64,000 bases of DNA from Haliclona indistincta (GCA_964017065.1 OZ024783.1:15856902-15920901), one strand, 5' to 3'; positions 28,701-38,976 are shown, counted from the first letter of the stretch. Notes: a model not told the origin generated them from the sequence alone. Numbers and translations: made by a program.

Positions 28701-30091
28701 ATCTTGTACACAACACCCTTATCTACACTGTACACGTGTTTTGAGTATTCTGAAGAATGCCCATGTGGTCGAAACATCAAAGTTTTGTTGCTGAAACATT
28801 TTTGCTATGATCAAGCTATTAAACACGAGATTAGAAATACATAGCAATGAGCATGTACAACACTACTTAGCTATTGCCTCATCATTTCAGCTGCTGAAGA
28901 ATCAATTCTTTCTCCTCGAAATATTCGCTATCAGTTAGTGCTCTTGCTTCCAAAAGTGAATTTAGTTCTCTCAGCTGCTGTATGTATTTACCCCTCAATT
29001 CTGCTACTTTGTAAGGTGATGATGATGGCATGCATAGATGATGGTGACTTAGTCTTTGTAGGTGTAGAAAGATTCTTTGGGGGAAATAATGCTGATGCTG
29101 TTGATTATGCCATTTCTTTTAACGCTTGTGTGAGTGGAGATTGTGCTAGCTTACCTTGCTTAACTCGTGTAAACATAGCATCATCAAGGGACTTGTGTGT
29201 TCCAACATCGAGCATTTCTGCCCATAGTCGATACTGAATACTTGTAAATCTGTCTTGATGCTTCTCGTTTAACTGCTCAATGTGTGTTTGAATCATGGCG
29301 TTCTTTTCTTTTAGCGCACTTGTCCCTTTCTTTTTCTTTCGTTCATAATCATCATCATCCTCAAAGTCAGATGAACATGTACACTGTAAAGGTGAAGGTA
29401 AATCTATGGCTCGCTTATTGGCACGTGTAGCCTGCTTGACAGCGCCGTCTCACCACAACTCACATGACCCTTTCTCGATTTTATGCTGGCCACACTTCAA
29501 CACGATCTTCTCATGAATGGATAAACACTTTGGTGTAGCCCCATGTATTCTACATCGCATCGAAAGGCTGATCTGTAGGAAAAATGCCATCGCCAAGCTG
29601 ATTCACTATCTTGTTTCTTAGCCGGTCTTTAGATGAAAGTTATAGATGCGAAAGACTCCTTAGCACGAAAACTTTCACGTCAATCTTATAGCGGAATAGA
29701 AGACACGACAGGATGTACTGAACAGTGGCGTTGCGATACTGCCTCAGTTCAGCAGGCGTACTAGTTAGTCTGGAGTTCTGCCACGTGGCGTATAGGGTAT
29801 TCTTTTGAGAGCGTGGAATGCACATAACCTCACGTGATTGTTACAAATTCAATACATTGTGCGTGTCAAGCGACCTGAAAAGGCTGTATAATGTTATTAC
29901 CAACAAGACCAGTTACCATGTGTTGTGCTTGACACCACTAACAAGCTCACACTCAATAATCATGTGTCCTTCACTTGTTGTTTATTCTATAGGACAATGA
30001 GACACCACTTCATTGCTGTGCATGGTCTGGTGATGTGGCAGTAGCTCAGCTGCTTGTTGCTGCAAGAGCAACTATTAGTGCAACCAATAAG
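19750..30091 (+). CDS. Ankyrin-repeat protein gene (partial, four exons)
   Basis: Exons 19750-19782 (MSSISQHQEEL), 21931-22035 (begins NKELFDACRVGN), 22620-22715 (begins MTPLHVSSLKRH) and 29993-30091 (begins DNETPLHCCAWS) all join in phase 0 with GT-AG borders. Exons 2-4 carry ankyrin consensus signs: LFDACRVGNVSKAKELLDRGAN and TPLH blocks; the last is exactly 33 codons, one repeat. Such proteins are protein-interaction scaffolds. No further exon or stop is found before the nested insertion at 31047, so the gene is incomplete here or the 3' part is lost. Phase 0 at 30091 cannot join the phase-1 exon of gene B directly. Intron 3 (22716-29992) is swollen by a hAT-like and a Tc1/mariner-like element. 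Confidence 0.75.
19810..21742. mobile_element. 1.93-kb TIR element with 3-bp TTA target duplication
   Basis: TTA at 19807-19809 and 21743-21745 flanks inverted ends TGCGCCTAT and ATAGGCGCA; similarity continues inward about 40 bp (GTCACGCCCCACCACCCCCAACAC) and again around a block coding FNLEEPL in both arms. A 3-bp TTA duplication suits PIF/Harbinger-type elements (inference). I see no transposase. It occupies most of intron 1 of the ankyrin gene. Confidence 0.7.
20341..20651. mobile_element. Nested palindromic MITE
   Basis: The arms (CTAGTCTAGCAGCT...GAGAGGGTCTAGCAA and the inverse) close at 20651. The left arm has an extra 25-bp piece (GACCCTCTCCACGCC). It lies inside the 1.93-kb element and is therefore younger. 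Confidence 0.75.
22807..23092. mobile_element. 286-bp palindromic MITE (copy 1)
   Basis: Arms CAAGTAATAAAAACATTTTAACC and the inverse pair along the whole length around a centre with GGGAGGTAGCATTACACTGC in both orientations. A second copy lies at 32977-33256. Confidence 0.85.
23568..23660 (+). ncRNA. tRNA-derived SINE head or tRNA pseudogene (Thr-like)
   Basis: An A-box-like TAGCACAGCGG (23583-23593) and a good B box GGGTTCGATTCTC (23627-23639) are spaced as in tRNA genes. The intervening CTTGTAATG could form an anticodon loop with TGT. The 5' acceptor half does not pair well with the 3' side, so a working tRNA is unlikely. A T-rich tail follows. It lies inside the TIR element at 23376-24340. 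Confidence 0.5.
23700..23885. repeat. Minisatellite of GACCCTCCCGACGATCCTTAG units
   Basis: About five units alternating in length through one or two TTAG steps, ending with TTTGCGCAGTTAGGATAAGG and TTTAGGGTTTTGGGTTTAG. The same unit and end module recur at 48400-48575 and in the foldback at 49397-49898. Confidence 0.8.
24979..25003. repeat. Terminal hairpin of the shared repeat core
   Basis: TATGCCACG pairs with CGTGGCATA around the loop ACTACCG. The same hairpin, reversed, ends the copy at 32033. The unrelated-looking repeat at 33760-33783 and 47008-47031 ends in a hairpin with a different stem but a similar loop. Confidence 0.75.
25612..27071. other. Intron sequence, no gene recognised
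   Basis: AT-rich stretch between the hAT-like and the Tc1/mariner-like elements, inside intron 3 of the ankyrin gene. No exon or clear repeat boundary was seen. Confidence 0.35.
27182..28235 (+). pseudogene. IS630/Tc1/mariner transposase pseudogene
   Basis: The protein begins MKGYSDDLRWLIVWMKKVHG and has a helix-turn-helix region (IASTLLLGKRTVQRYI) and the DDE catalytic block: first Asp in WLDETGSD (around 27620), second in VIMDNTSIHH (around 27885), acidic third position in DLNPVEEVFSEVK (around 27985-28025). At least three frame changes (near 27318, 27720 and 27940) and an in-frame TAA at 27643 break it. The length without breaks would be near 330 residues, normal for the family. Confidence 0.85.
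28250..28850 (-). mobile_element. Penelope-like element fragment with GIY-YIG endonuclease remnant
   Basis: Read on minus from about 28790, the frame gives FRPHGHSSEYSKHVYSVDKG, then VVYKIPCHDCEVSYIGETKS, then EKRIQEH, and after a frame change DKEHRPDWEASEILEVEQNY and NKRRVLEAIWIKNAPQTCKL. This order matches the C-terminal GIY-YIG endonuclease of Penelope-like retroelements. The left end (28250-28377) and right end (28730-28850) are inverted copies of each other, as often seen for 5'-rearranged Penelope insertions. It is dead: frameshifted, and lacking the reverse transcriptase. Confidence 0.75.
28314..28342 (-). ncRNA. Hammerhead-ribozyme-like core
   Basis: On the minus strand the order is CTGAAGA, a possible stem II GGCC-CATGA-GGTC, then GAAAC and GTC, matching the minimal type I hammerhead pattern (CUGANGA, stem II, GAAA, UH) known in Penelope-like elements. 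Stem III would be only two pairs, so activity would need a dimer. The inverted copy at 28750-28778 has changes in stem II and at the GTC site. Confidence 0.45.
29050..29825 (-). pseudogene. Second, minus-strand gene relic of the Tc1/mariner-like element
   Basis: A frame starting MCIPRSQKNTLYATWQNSRL near the right terminus runs leftwards. After changes of frame near 29640 and 29555 it continues through LSSKDRLRNKIVNQLGDGIF, CRIHGATPKCLSIHEKIVLK, an internal TGA, a Lys/Asp/Glu-rich stretch (DFEDDDDYERKKKKG) and a helical part (KNAMIQTHIEQLNEKHQDRF). I do not recognise the family. Its position, tail to tail with the transposase and between the same TIRs, suggests an accessory transposon gene. 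The Cys/His spacing could bind metal, but this is only a guess. Confidence 0.5.
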
Positions 30092-30965
30092 GTGAGTACA
30101 TGTGTGTCTAGTGATACTATACTAATGTAAATTAATAATTAATTCTTGTCGCAGCTGTTATAATTGATGTAGCGCTTAGTATTGCGATTGTTGGCCTGAC
30201 AGATGGGGCTAACTCGAGGGGGCCCCCAGAGCTGTCAGCAGTCAGTAGTGAGTGCTGACCCACTGTGATGTGACTGTGCAGGACAACCAAGAGCCGCCTG
30301 GGTTAATTATTGAAATAGAGAAAGATTAGATTAGGGAGGGTGAGAAAAGCAATGAGACCAACTGTGACAGGCGTGTAATGTGCTCACGCATGCGCAACAG
30401 GCTGCACAAGGAATGGGAGAACTGCTCCCTCCTATCATTAACATAAATCACCATTAAATGCTTCATATTTTGCTTGCTTGATGAAAATATTTGTCAGGCT
30501 ATCTCTCCTCTAATGTTGCATTGATATAGTGGTGTTTATTTTGGGATTGTTGCTCATGTGATTTGTGCTCTACAGCCTGAGTAGATATTATGTTATGTAT
30601 ACTGTATGTACACAGTATGTGTGTGGAGTGTGAGTGAGGAGAGTCCATTTATGAGATTCATGCATGCATGAGTTAATCAGATTTGTGTGTATGTATCACA
30701 AAGACATTCACAGCACAGTTAGACAACAATTCTCACAATATGAGTCACTGTCATGTGCTTTAATAGTCTCACAGTCCTTAATACTAAGTCCTGTTTTCCA
30801 CAGTGTGTGATTCAGGGGAAGGGTCATGTATGAGGTTTTTCCTGATAGAATCTAGCTAGTATACAGATGTAATGTAAGGCTAATAGAAGTTTTAGGCTGT
30901 GTTTACACAGTGACACTTTCAACTGAAAACTCAAACTTTTCTTTGCTGGTACGCTATTTGTTTAC
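30092..30965. other. Sequence between ankyrin exon and the gene B 5' module
   Basis: No further ankyrin exon was recognised. Nothing clearly repeated was seen apart from short TG/GT tracts. Confidence 0.35.
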
Positions 30966-31046
30966 ATCCACTCTATAGCTACATGGTTGTAAATGTACAT
31001 AACTAAGATTGTGTATCAGTGAGTGTAACAGTACCGATACAGTACT

Positions 31047-33785
31047 AACAAGAAATTTAAAAGATTTCTATCGAAATCAAAAGGATGTAGTGATGAAGAA
31101 ATCTACCACTGGTTCACAATGTAAACCAACAAGGAACAAGCATAGAATGGTAACACGATTGACTTGCTAACAGACCATAGATCCCTACATCAGTGGCTGC
31201 TGTGGCCTGACTATAGCTAGTTCAGCTAGTTACTGTTGACTGACACCTGACATGCATTGAATTGAATTCAGCTGTTTGTGACAAAATATTGATCATAGTC
31301 TTACTGTATGTACAGCCACTGATGTAGGGATCTATGGTCTGTTAGCAAGTCAATCGTGTTACCATTCCATGCTTGTTCCTTGTTGGTTGTGAACCAGTGG
31401 TGGATTTCTTCATCACTACATCCTCAGGCTTTTGATTTCGATAGAAATCTTTTTAATTTACTTGTTTGTGTCCTTTTTTCTTTTTCAGTGAAGTGCAGTT
31501 CAATATCATGCATGTACTGAGAAGTCTTTGTTTCCACTATTAGTTTAATATTGCTGTTGTTGATGGCTTTTCTTAAACTTGTAGCTAAAATTGACATATC
31601 AGCTCTGCCTAGTCGCCTACGCATGCATGCATTGCATACGAGCCCCGCCCACCCTTGTTTGTAGACCTATATGGCGGTTATAGTTCTCTGGCAAGCGCAG
31701 AATGGCGATCCTACACGAGCTTACCGTTCTTCGAAGACTCCAGACAAATGCCGGGTATGTGTTCTCCGTGATATTGATCCATACGGCGCGGCGATACTCT
31801 AGCTGCTTGGTCACGTACGCTAACCACTGCTTGGTCACGTGCGTATTGCGCAATCACAATACAGCGAGATCTTGCAACAATCAACCGTCAACGGCCGACC
31901 GTGAACGGGGACTACGCATGCGCAATGTGATCTCAAGAGGAAAGGATGCAGCTCTCAGAGCTCTTGTGACAGCTAGGCAGCTCAAATAACGGTGGAAGGA
32001 AGTATTAGTCGTCTACTTCTAAATTCTCTGCGGGTATTATGCCACGCGGTAGCAGTGGCATATTTAGGGTTGGGTGGAAAACAAGATGGCGGCTACACTT
32101 AGGCTATACGCAATGATTCACGTATATCTTGGCTGTTGACGACATTAGGGGTATTTTAACTACCTAGGGGCTATCCTAAGAGGTAAGCGCTTACAATGAG
32201 TCTAATAATAAAGACTATAAGAGCAGTTGCTTTGGGCATGACAAGACGGCGTCTCGTCTGGAGGCACTCAGAAGTACGGCACTGCCATATCTTCGCCATA
32301 CGGGCGTTTCAAGCTAATCTAACGTTCTGAAGCTCCTTGCACGATTTGTGCGATTGTAAAGAGACCTTCAGAAGCAAAAGAAACCAGGTCTAAGGTGGTT
32401 AACCAGAATTCACGTGGTCACCCGTTTGTTCATCTTCTTTCTTCTTCTTCTTCTTCTTTTTCAGTCAGTCTAGCCCCGTGGCTAGTGAGCTATTCAAGAC
32501 AAAACCTACACAGAAACTACACTAGTCGTTGGGAGCAGTGCACCTGATATCTATTTAAGCCTAAAACACTAGCAGAAGCGAGTATTTTCAGGAAAACGGC
32601 GATTTTTGGTCCATAACAGACTCCATTCCATCATTCTGTTTGAACTCCGTTACTAGGTTACGCCTACTCGCGCACGCCCGTATATGTAATTATTCTAATA
32701 CAAGCGCACCTTAGTACAAATTGCTTGGAACGCGAGTGCTGCTGCTGTTCACAGCAGACAACGAGCAAATCTTCACTGTTACACTGGATTTGTCTGTTCA
32801 GGCTTGTAAGAATACTAGCTTAAGCTTAGCTAATGTTGCATGTACGTGTTGCATGTAGTGCAGAGTCGATCGAGTACTGAGTCAATCAGCATAAGCTATA
32901 AGCTGAAATAGTTCTCTTTTATATACACTGTAAAAGCATAAGTGCCAACTAAGTCATTAATAAAAAAGAAAAGAAACAAGTAATAAAAACATTTTAACCA
33001 AAATGCAAGAGATTTAGGGTTGGTACATTTATCGAAAAAGTATGGAAACAAGATTTTTGAAATCAAAAGAATTGTAACAATAGCAGTGTAATGCTACCTC
33101 CCTAAATTAACTGCTTTCGATAGTTGTGGTTAATTTAAAAGGGAGGTAGCATTACACTGCTATTGTTACAATTCTTTTGATTTCAAAAATCTTGTTTCCA
33201 TACTTTTTCGATAAATGTACCAACCCTAAATCTCTTGCATTTAGGTTAAAATGTTTTACACTGTTGTTATATCCTCACAAGCAGAGTTACGATCACGCGT
33301 GCGCGCGACGCTTGACGGTACAGATTTGCAAGATCTCGGAAAACCGCTGTAATGGCGTCTAACACTAAGCTGACAATGGAACACGATCGAGAAATCGCTG
33401 AATTTATACATGTATCACCGTTACGCTAAAAACAAAGTTCAAAAGGCACATGCCAGGAGAATTTCACGACTGTTCGTGGGTGTTTTGGTCTCGGCACTGC
33501 TCGCGTAAAGGCACTAGGCGAGTTGAAGAAAGAAGAATAAGAAAACGAAGATGACGAAACTCGATTTTCACCGTTTCCAGGTTCGTCACTTTAGTAACAA
33601 TTTTGAGCAATCTCCTTGCTACTGTAAGATGGGGCAACGCCAGATAGCAGATTTAAGTGTCTATGGACGTACAAAATTCAACACCAGGCGAAATATCAGC
33701 GCTTGAACGCTAATACATTGTATGTAGCCGCCATCTTGTTTTCTCGTTCATCCCTACATAGGGAGTCACTACCGTGCCTCCCTAA
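31047..33785. mobile_element. Composite insertion in the gene B promoter region
   Basis: The outer repeat starts ACAAGAAATTTAAAAGATTTCT, contains a 400-bp palindrome (31060-31460), and ends in the hairpin 33760-33783. The same repeat, split by the CACTA element, is at 39656-40239 plus 46417-47034. A second element (about 31857-33350) with inverted ends ACAGCG...GAGATCTTGCAA is nested inside it and is absent at the equivalent site near 46597. Confidence 0.75.
32033..33256 (-). repeat. Inverted copy of the repeat core at 22807-25005
   Basis: Running leftwards from 33256 this copy has the 286-bp palindromic MITE, a 280-bp segment around AGCTAAGCTTAAGCTAG, the CTTCTT-rich block and the terminal hairpin TTATGCCACGCGG, in the same order as the other copy but without its 0.96-kb insertion. 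The two copies lie 7 kb apart, head to head around the Tc1/mariner element and the last ankyrin exon. Confidence 0.85.
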
Positions 33786-33893
33786 TACCGATACCGATGC
33801 TGGTATCAGTGCATCACTACTTTAATTGTCTATGTATCATATGATTCACACTATTGTATTGTTACACTACAGTGGGGCAGTACTCCACTTGAT

Positions 33894-36800
33894 ATGGCAA
33901 GACGGTATGGAAAACAAGACATGATAAACTATCTTGAAGGACTTACTGATGGTCAGTGTACATGTTAGTACCATACATGTTCATTACGACAGTAAATGCT
34001 GGATGTTTCATTGTTGACAGAGCATTGTTGTACAGTTAAAACGTGCGCTATTGTTGAAATTCAAGAATCGTTAACTCAGGACACTGAATGTAGCTACAGT
34101 AACGGAAGGTTAAGTATTTATCGGGGAAGTGTGCTGGCACATGTACTGAACTTGCATGTATACTTGCATGTATGGTGCCCCTCCCACATCACCTGGTGAG
34201 CCTCTTGTCAGCAGCTTATTGAGCTAGCCACAACTGAGCATGTGCACTATAGTGTAGACACATGCAATACTGTACATGTGTATGGTCCATAATCAGAAGT
34301 GCCGTGCACCAGCTTGCATGCATGTTGGATTAGTGGATAAGATCATTTTAGGATGACTTGTGAGCTGATTGTAATACCAGCTAGCTGCATAGTAGTTACA
34401 GTACAGTGTCATGCAAGACTGACAGTGGTCATAATAGCCTTGTTCTATCAGTCACTGATACGGTAGTCACAGTACTGCAGTGCTGTCAGTACTAAATAAA
34501 CCGGGTGTAATAAACCGCACGCCCACGATGCTTGATGTCGGTCTTACTAGTAGTACAGTAGATTCAATGCCTAAAACGTGCGTGTGGCGTAGCTTTCCAA
34601 GTCTCTTTGTGCTGGACATCGGAAAAGCTTCCTTGATGAAGCCTAGTTGACGACTAGGTCATTGTACGTACGGTGAGGAAAGTGTAGCTCGATATCGTCC
34701 TTCAGCGTCTGGTACTTTACCCGTTTCGACGGAGTAGGAGCATCCCCAGTAGCTGCTTCCTCATAGTGGCTCTTTGGCCATTTAGATTCATCTGACGGCT
34801 CCGCGGCCATCCCGAACGTGATGCTACAGACCTTGATCGCCTCTGACAGCAAGACTGTGACGAACGCTACGCATGTGCGTGGGCAGGTTGGGTCGAGAGC
34901 GTTGATCGTGCCCACGCACACTAATCACCTGTCTACCACCTGGATACCCCACGTGAGATTAGAGACCAGGCTCCCTGACGGAACAAAATTCCGAGAGGGG
35001 TGGAGCCTGGGGACGAGGCTAGTCCAGTGCAGGCTAGTATCTTATGATGATCATATAGGGTACCAGTCTTTCTTGAGGCCTTCTGTGATGTGCCAATCAA
35101 CTGCTAGTGCATGTATGGTATCTATGCTATCATCAATTTATCCTGGAGCTGTCTATGGACTATCTGTTGCAGTAATGCTGGCAGTCATGTACTAACTGTG
35201 TAGATCTTAGCTCAGCACACGGGTATGTGTTCTTGTTTAAAAATCTGACTGGCAGCATGATTTGTGTTATATTTCATCACGAACTCCATTTTTAGCTTTG
35301 TACATGTAGTAAATGATATGTGATTATTCTCAGTGACTTGTATAGTGGAAATAACTTCATTGTGTTAATGATACATGATGTATTACTGGTATTCTTGATG
35401 TTTAGGTGTTGTGAAGAGAGGCATTATACAGCAACACATTCAGCAGCAGGGTAGTGTACCAGTACGATCACTCAAGGGTTTCATGATCGGACCATCTCGT
35501 GTCGGTAAAACCACAGCACGACGTCGTCTCACTCACGAGATCATTCACATATCACCAGACGAGACTGTTCCCAGTACCGGTATAGACGCTCCAATTACTG
35601 TTCAGTTGTATTGTGGCATTGACCGATCAACAGTGCTTTTGTCTGAGGGAGGGTGGAGGAGCCAGGGACTGAAGGAACAGTGCCGTGCTTTATGTAGCCG
35701 TATTCTAAACTCCTCTGCAGCACCTTCCAGCAGTATGTCCACTACCACATTATCCACTGCTGCCAGCAGCACACCTGGTCCTGACACCCTCGTACAGGAT
35801 TGGGACAATCTTACTGATCGCACACGAGATGAGCTAGTGGCCACAGCACTCACTAAATTAGTCAAAGATGAGGACTGGGAGACCATCCAGGAGTTCCTCA
35901 AGAATACAGATATCCTCTCTTTTCTCCACTTTATCGATATTGGTGGCCAGCCAGAGTTTCACGAGATTCTACCTCTCCTATTGCACGGCATGGCACTAAA
36001 CCTGATTTTCTTCAACGTCACTCACGATCTAGACTCCCCCTACACAGTAGTGTACAAAGCTGATGGGTCCAGTTCAATACAGTATGAGTCAGAGTACACT
36101 ATCAGAGAGATCATCCAGCGTGCTCTGTGCAGCATCTCCTCACTCCAGACTAGTCCAGACCACAAGCCGGCAGCCATTCTCATTGGCACTCACCTGGACC
36201 AGTCCAGTGAGGCAGCTGTTCTCACTATAGACCGCTCCATTCAGCAATCCTTCCAAGATGACTACTTCATGAAGAGAGATGTTCTGTGCCCAGTCAATAA
36301 GCCAGGAGAGGAGAAGAGATACATTCATCCACTCAACAACGTGAGTACAGACTCCAGCGATATTGAGGGTCTTCGTAAACTGATAACAAGAATAGTCCAC
36401 GAGCGGTTTGCTCCACAGCAGGTTCCAACAGGTGCATTATTGCTACACCTGATATTGCGCATGAGATTCGATCCATCTCCAGGATGGTGCTCTGTAGAAG
36501 AGTGTGTAGTAATAGCTAAGCATTGTGGCATCTCCAGAGAAGACCTCCTCGGAGAGAAAGGTGTCCTCCAGTACCTGCACGATAAGTATGGCACTATCCT
36601 TTACTATCGTCGGTTGAAGAAGATTGGCAAGCGTGTTATTGTGAATGTTAACCTGATTATGAAGCCGTCAGCAGAGCTGTTTGTGTCTGCATTGAGAGGA
36701 GAACCAGAGACAGCTAAACACATGCGACGCACTGGAGAGGTTTCTCATCGTCTGATGAACAAGGCATGCAGTGAATTCTCTTCTGATGAGGGAGGAATCC

Positions 36801-37890
36801 CGACTGATGAGATTGTGGAGCTACTGGAGTCGTGTTATATCCTCTACAATAATGCTAGAGCTACTAGTGAAGAAGTGTACTTCCTGCCGTGCCTCCTCAA
36901 CCCCGACTACAATGTGGCGATAGACCCTGGTCTCCTGTATTCTCCTCTCCTTCTCATACCAAATACTGGCTACGTCCCTATTGGCCAGTTCCATGCCTCA
37001 GTCATCAGATTTTCTCAAGAAAAGAATTGGAGACTTGATGAGCTCAATCGATTTAGGAATCGAATTCGCTTTTATTTTCGAAACGACAGAGAAGAAGGAT
37101 TGGTTCATGTTGAGATTCGTAGTCTGGTTAGTCACGTAGAGGTGCATATTCTTACTGATGCCGTCATCAACCCACGCTTGATCCCGGAGTGTCGTCGCCA
37201 GCTGTGGACAATGTTCTGTGAAGTTGGTTCACTCTATCCTCACACTCGAGATGTGCACTGGGACTTTGGGTTCTACTGTCCTCACGCTGTGCAGTCAGGT
37301 AGACGCCCTCATCCTGCACGCTGCTTCTCGGACCAAGTGATCTGTTCTGAAGACGATTGTCGAGGAGGACCAGTTGGTTTAGACGACAAACACAAGTGCT
37401 GGTTCACTGTAAGTACATGTGTGTTGTTTAGTATTGTAGCTTACATGGTTTGTGTGTACAGGAGGTTACTGAGCTAAAGGATAGTCACACAGCTACTGAT
37501 ACACAGCTACCCACAGCTACTAGTGACCACTCTAGAACACTCAGTGAGTTACACCACAATGATGAGGAGAGTGCTCCTGTTATAATGTACTTTTTTCTAA
37601 CTATAGGCACTCCTCTCACATTGAAGCATCTTGTCACAGCATGCAAGAGAGTTAGTGACTGGCACACACTCGGTATACAGCTGGATCTCACCACAAGTCA
37701 GCTGAATAACATTCACGTGACCTACCATGCTCACGGAGTTGACAGACTCAAGACAGAAATGTTTGATGTTTGGTTGAATAGCTCTCCTAACACATCTTGG
37801 ACTGGCCTGATCACAGCTTTGAGAGCCATGGGAGAAGATAGAGTTGCCAGTGATATTGAAGCAGGACGGATTATACCAGGTAATGAATGA
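33894..37890 (+). CDS. Gene B: P-loop GTPase (Roc-like)-COR-like-death domain protein, four exons
   Basis: Proposed exons 33894-33951, 35406-37408, 37462-37543 and 37607-37890 with GT-AG borders and matching phases (1, 0, 1) sum to 2,427 nt, 808 aa plus a TGA stop. The leader MARRYGKQDM matches gene A. A Walker A motif GPSRVGKT lies at residues 48-55, the DIGGQPEF Walker B/switch motif near 197, and a weak G4-like THLDQ near 281-285. A COR-like region with YFLPCLL follows; the last exon gives a death domain (WHTLGIQLDL and FDVWLNSSPNTSWTGLITAL). It is a likely cytosolic signalling protein of the same class as gene A. The Gln in place of the usual Lys/Asp of G4 makes ordinary guanine recognition doubtful. 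Additional short in-phase exons in the 1.45-kb intron 1 cannot be excluded. Confidence 0.82.
34640..34811 (-). CDS. Possible first exon of a minus-strand gene inside gene B intron 1
   Basis: A frame beginning MAAEPSDESKWPKSHYEEAA runs 55 codons to TAG with hydrophilic, protein-like composition; a GTACGT donor-like site occurs before the stop. I recognise no family and found no later exon to the left. It may equally be part of a repeat: an inverted GGAGCCTGG/CCAGGCTCC pair lies close by at 34969-35020. Confidence 0.25.
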
Positions 37891-38242
37891 ATATTGTTTC
37901 TGATGATGGTGTAGCGCACAGTATGCACGGGGACGGGGACAAGCCATGCACTATTAGAAACCCTTAAAATAAGGACACACACTTTGATATGAACACTCTG
38001 TATGTGATTCCAAATTGGCTGTATCATCCCTTGAAATCATGATTATGACACTATTCCAAACCATTGGGTTCCACTGTATGGTCATTGAATTGTTGTGTAT
38101 AGATTTAGCTAGCAGAGTTTTTGTATAAAGGATCTCTTACTGTATGTAGCCCTTGTTACTGCACTCATTCTGGTATAGGAGCCAGTCCCCAATCAAGACC
38201 AGGAGACCTTTGACCACAGACTCAAGTGTGTGTTACTAGGTT

Positions 38243-38352
<110 letters not shown>

Positions 38353-38370
38353 TGCGTGTGTGGGTGGGTG

Positions 38371-38600
38371 GATGCCCTGGTGGTTCAACTGGTAGAGTCT
38401 AGTTTGGGTTGACAGCTTCATCAGAGTACCCAGAGGACACAGTTTTGAGTCCCTGAGCAGGAGGGAAAAAACATTACAAGTGCTCCAGTCCATGCACCCA
38501 TCTGTATAACGGGTACTTGGTCTTGTACTGGGGAGCTAAGTACACTTTGTGGCCATGTGTCATTGAATGACATGTTATAATAAAATTTTATTGTCCTCAC
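38371..38600 (+). mobile_element. tRNA-derived SINE
   Basis: A-box TGGTTCAACTGG (38381-38392) and a B-box-like AGTTTTGAGTCCC (38441-38453) are followed by a conserved-looking body (CTGTATAACGGGTACTTGG, CTGGGGAGCTAAG) and an A/T-rich 3' end. The 5' end abuts the TG tract. The body resembles known animal tRNA-SINE central domains, but the family was not identified. Confidence 0.6.
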
Positions 38601-38705
38601 GCTGTGCTGTCAGATAGACGCCCTCATCCTGCATGCTGCTGCACTAAGAATAAGCCACAACACATGATCTGTTCTATACGAGATTGTTGAGGAGGACACC
38701 TAAAT
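38589..38705 (+). pseudogene. Duplicated scrap of gene B exon 2
   Basis: TGTCCTCACGCTGTGCTGTC and AGACGCCCTCATCCTGCATGCTGC match gene B at about 37277-37324, and GATTGTTGAGGAGGACA matches 37355-37372. The copy carries indels and stops and lies 1.2 kb past the end of the gene. Confidence 0.75.
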
Positions 38706-38976
38706 AATAATTTCACAGAACACCTATAATAATTTTTTCCCATAACTTAAAAATTACCAGGCTGTCCAGAGCTTGTAATTTTCCAATAAAAGTCCAAGCC
38801 TGTGGTACAACTTTGAGTTTGGAAAAATGTTAAGTTTTTGAAAAAGAAGAATTTTTATCCTCTACAGTATTTGTTGTACTTGTAAATGTGTTGACTACCT
38901 GATTTGATCCTCTTTCTCACTCTCTCTCTCTCCCTCCCTCTAGCTGCAGTGAGTATTAGAGTAGTATCATAACTCA

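Larger units (their letters stand above)
27072..29886. mobile_element. 2.8-kb Tc1/mariner-like element with two decayed genes
   Basis: The inverted ends CGGTCTTTTTCAGGTCGCTTGAC and, from the right, CAGCCTTTTCAGGTCGCTTGAC are flanked by TA at 27070-27071 and 29887-29888. It holds a transposase relic on plus, a second gene relic on minus, and a Penelope-type fragment between them. It sits in intron 3 of the ankyrin gene. Confidence 0.85.
30966..34229 (+). repeat. Gene B 5' module, split by a nested insertion
   Basis: 30966-31046 and 33786-34229 together match 273-789 upstream of and within gene A. The block between (31047-33785) is absent from gene A, where the two halves are separated only by a short ATACTGATATCAG-type stretch, so it is an insertion about 110 bp upstream of the start codon. 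Confidence 0.8.

Noticed and set aside
31617..31989. Open frames on both strands around 31.6-32.0 kb
   Set aside because: They fall inside two nested repeats whose other copies do not keep the frames open.
29993..35406. Direct splicing of the ankyrin exons to gene B
   Set aside because: The ankyrin exon ends in phase 0, while the gene B body exon begins with two bases of a split codon and fits its own ATG exon.
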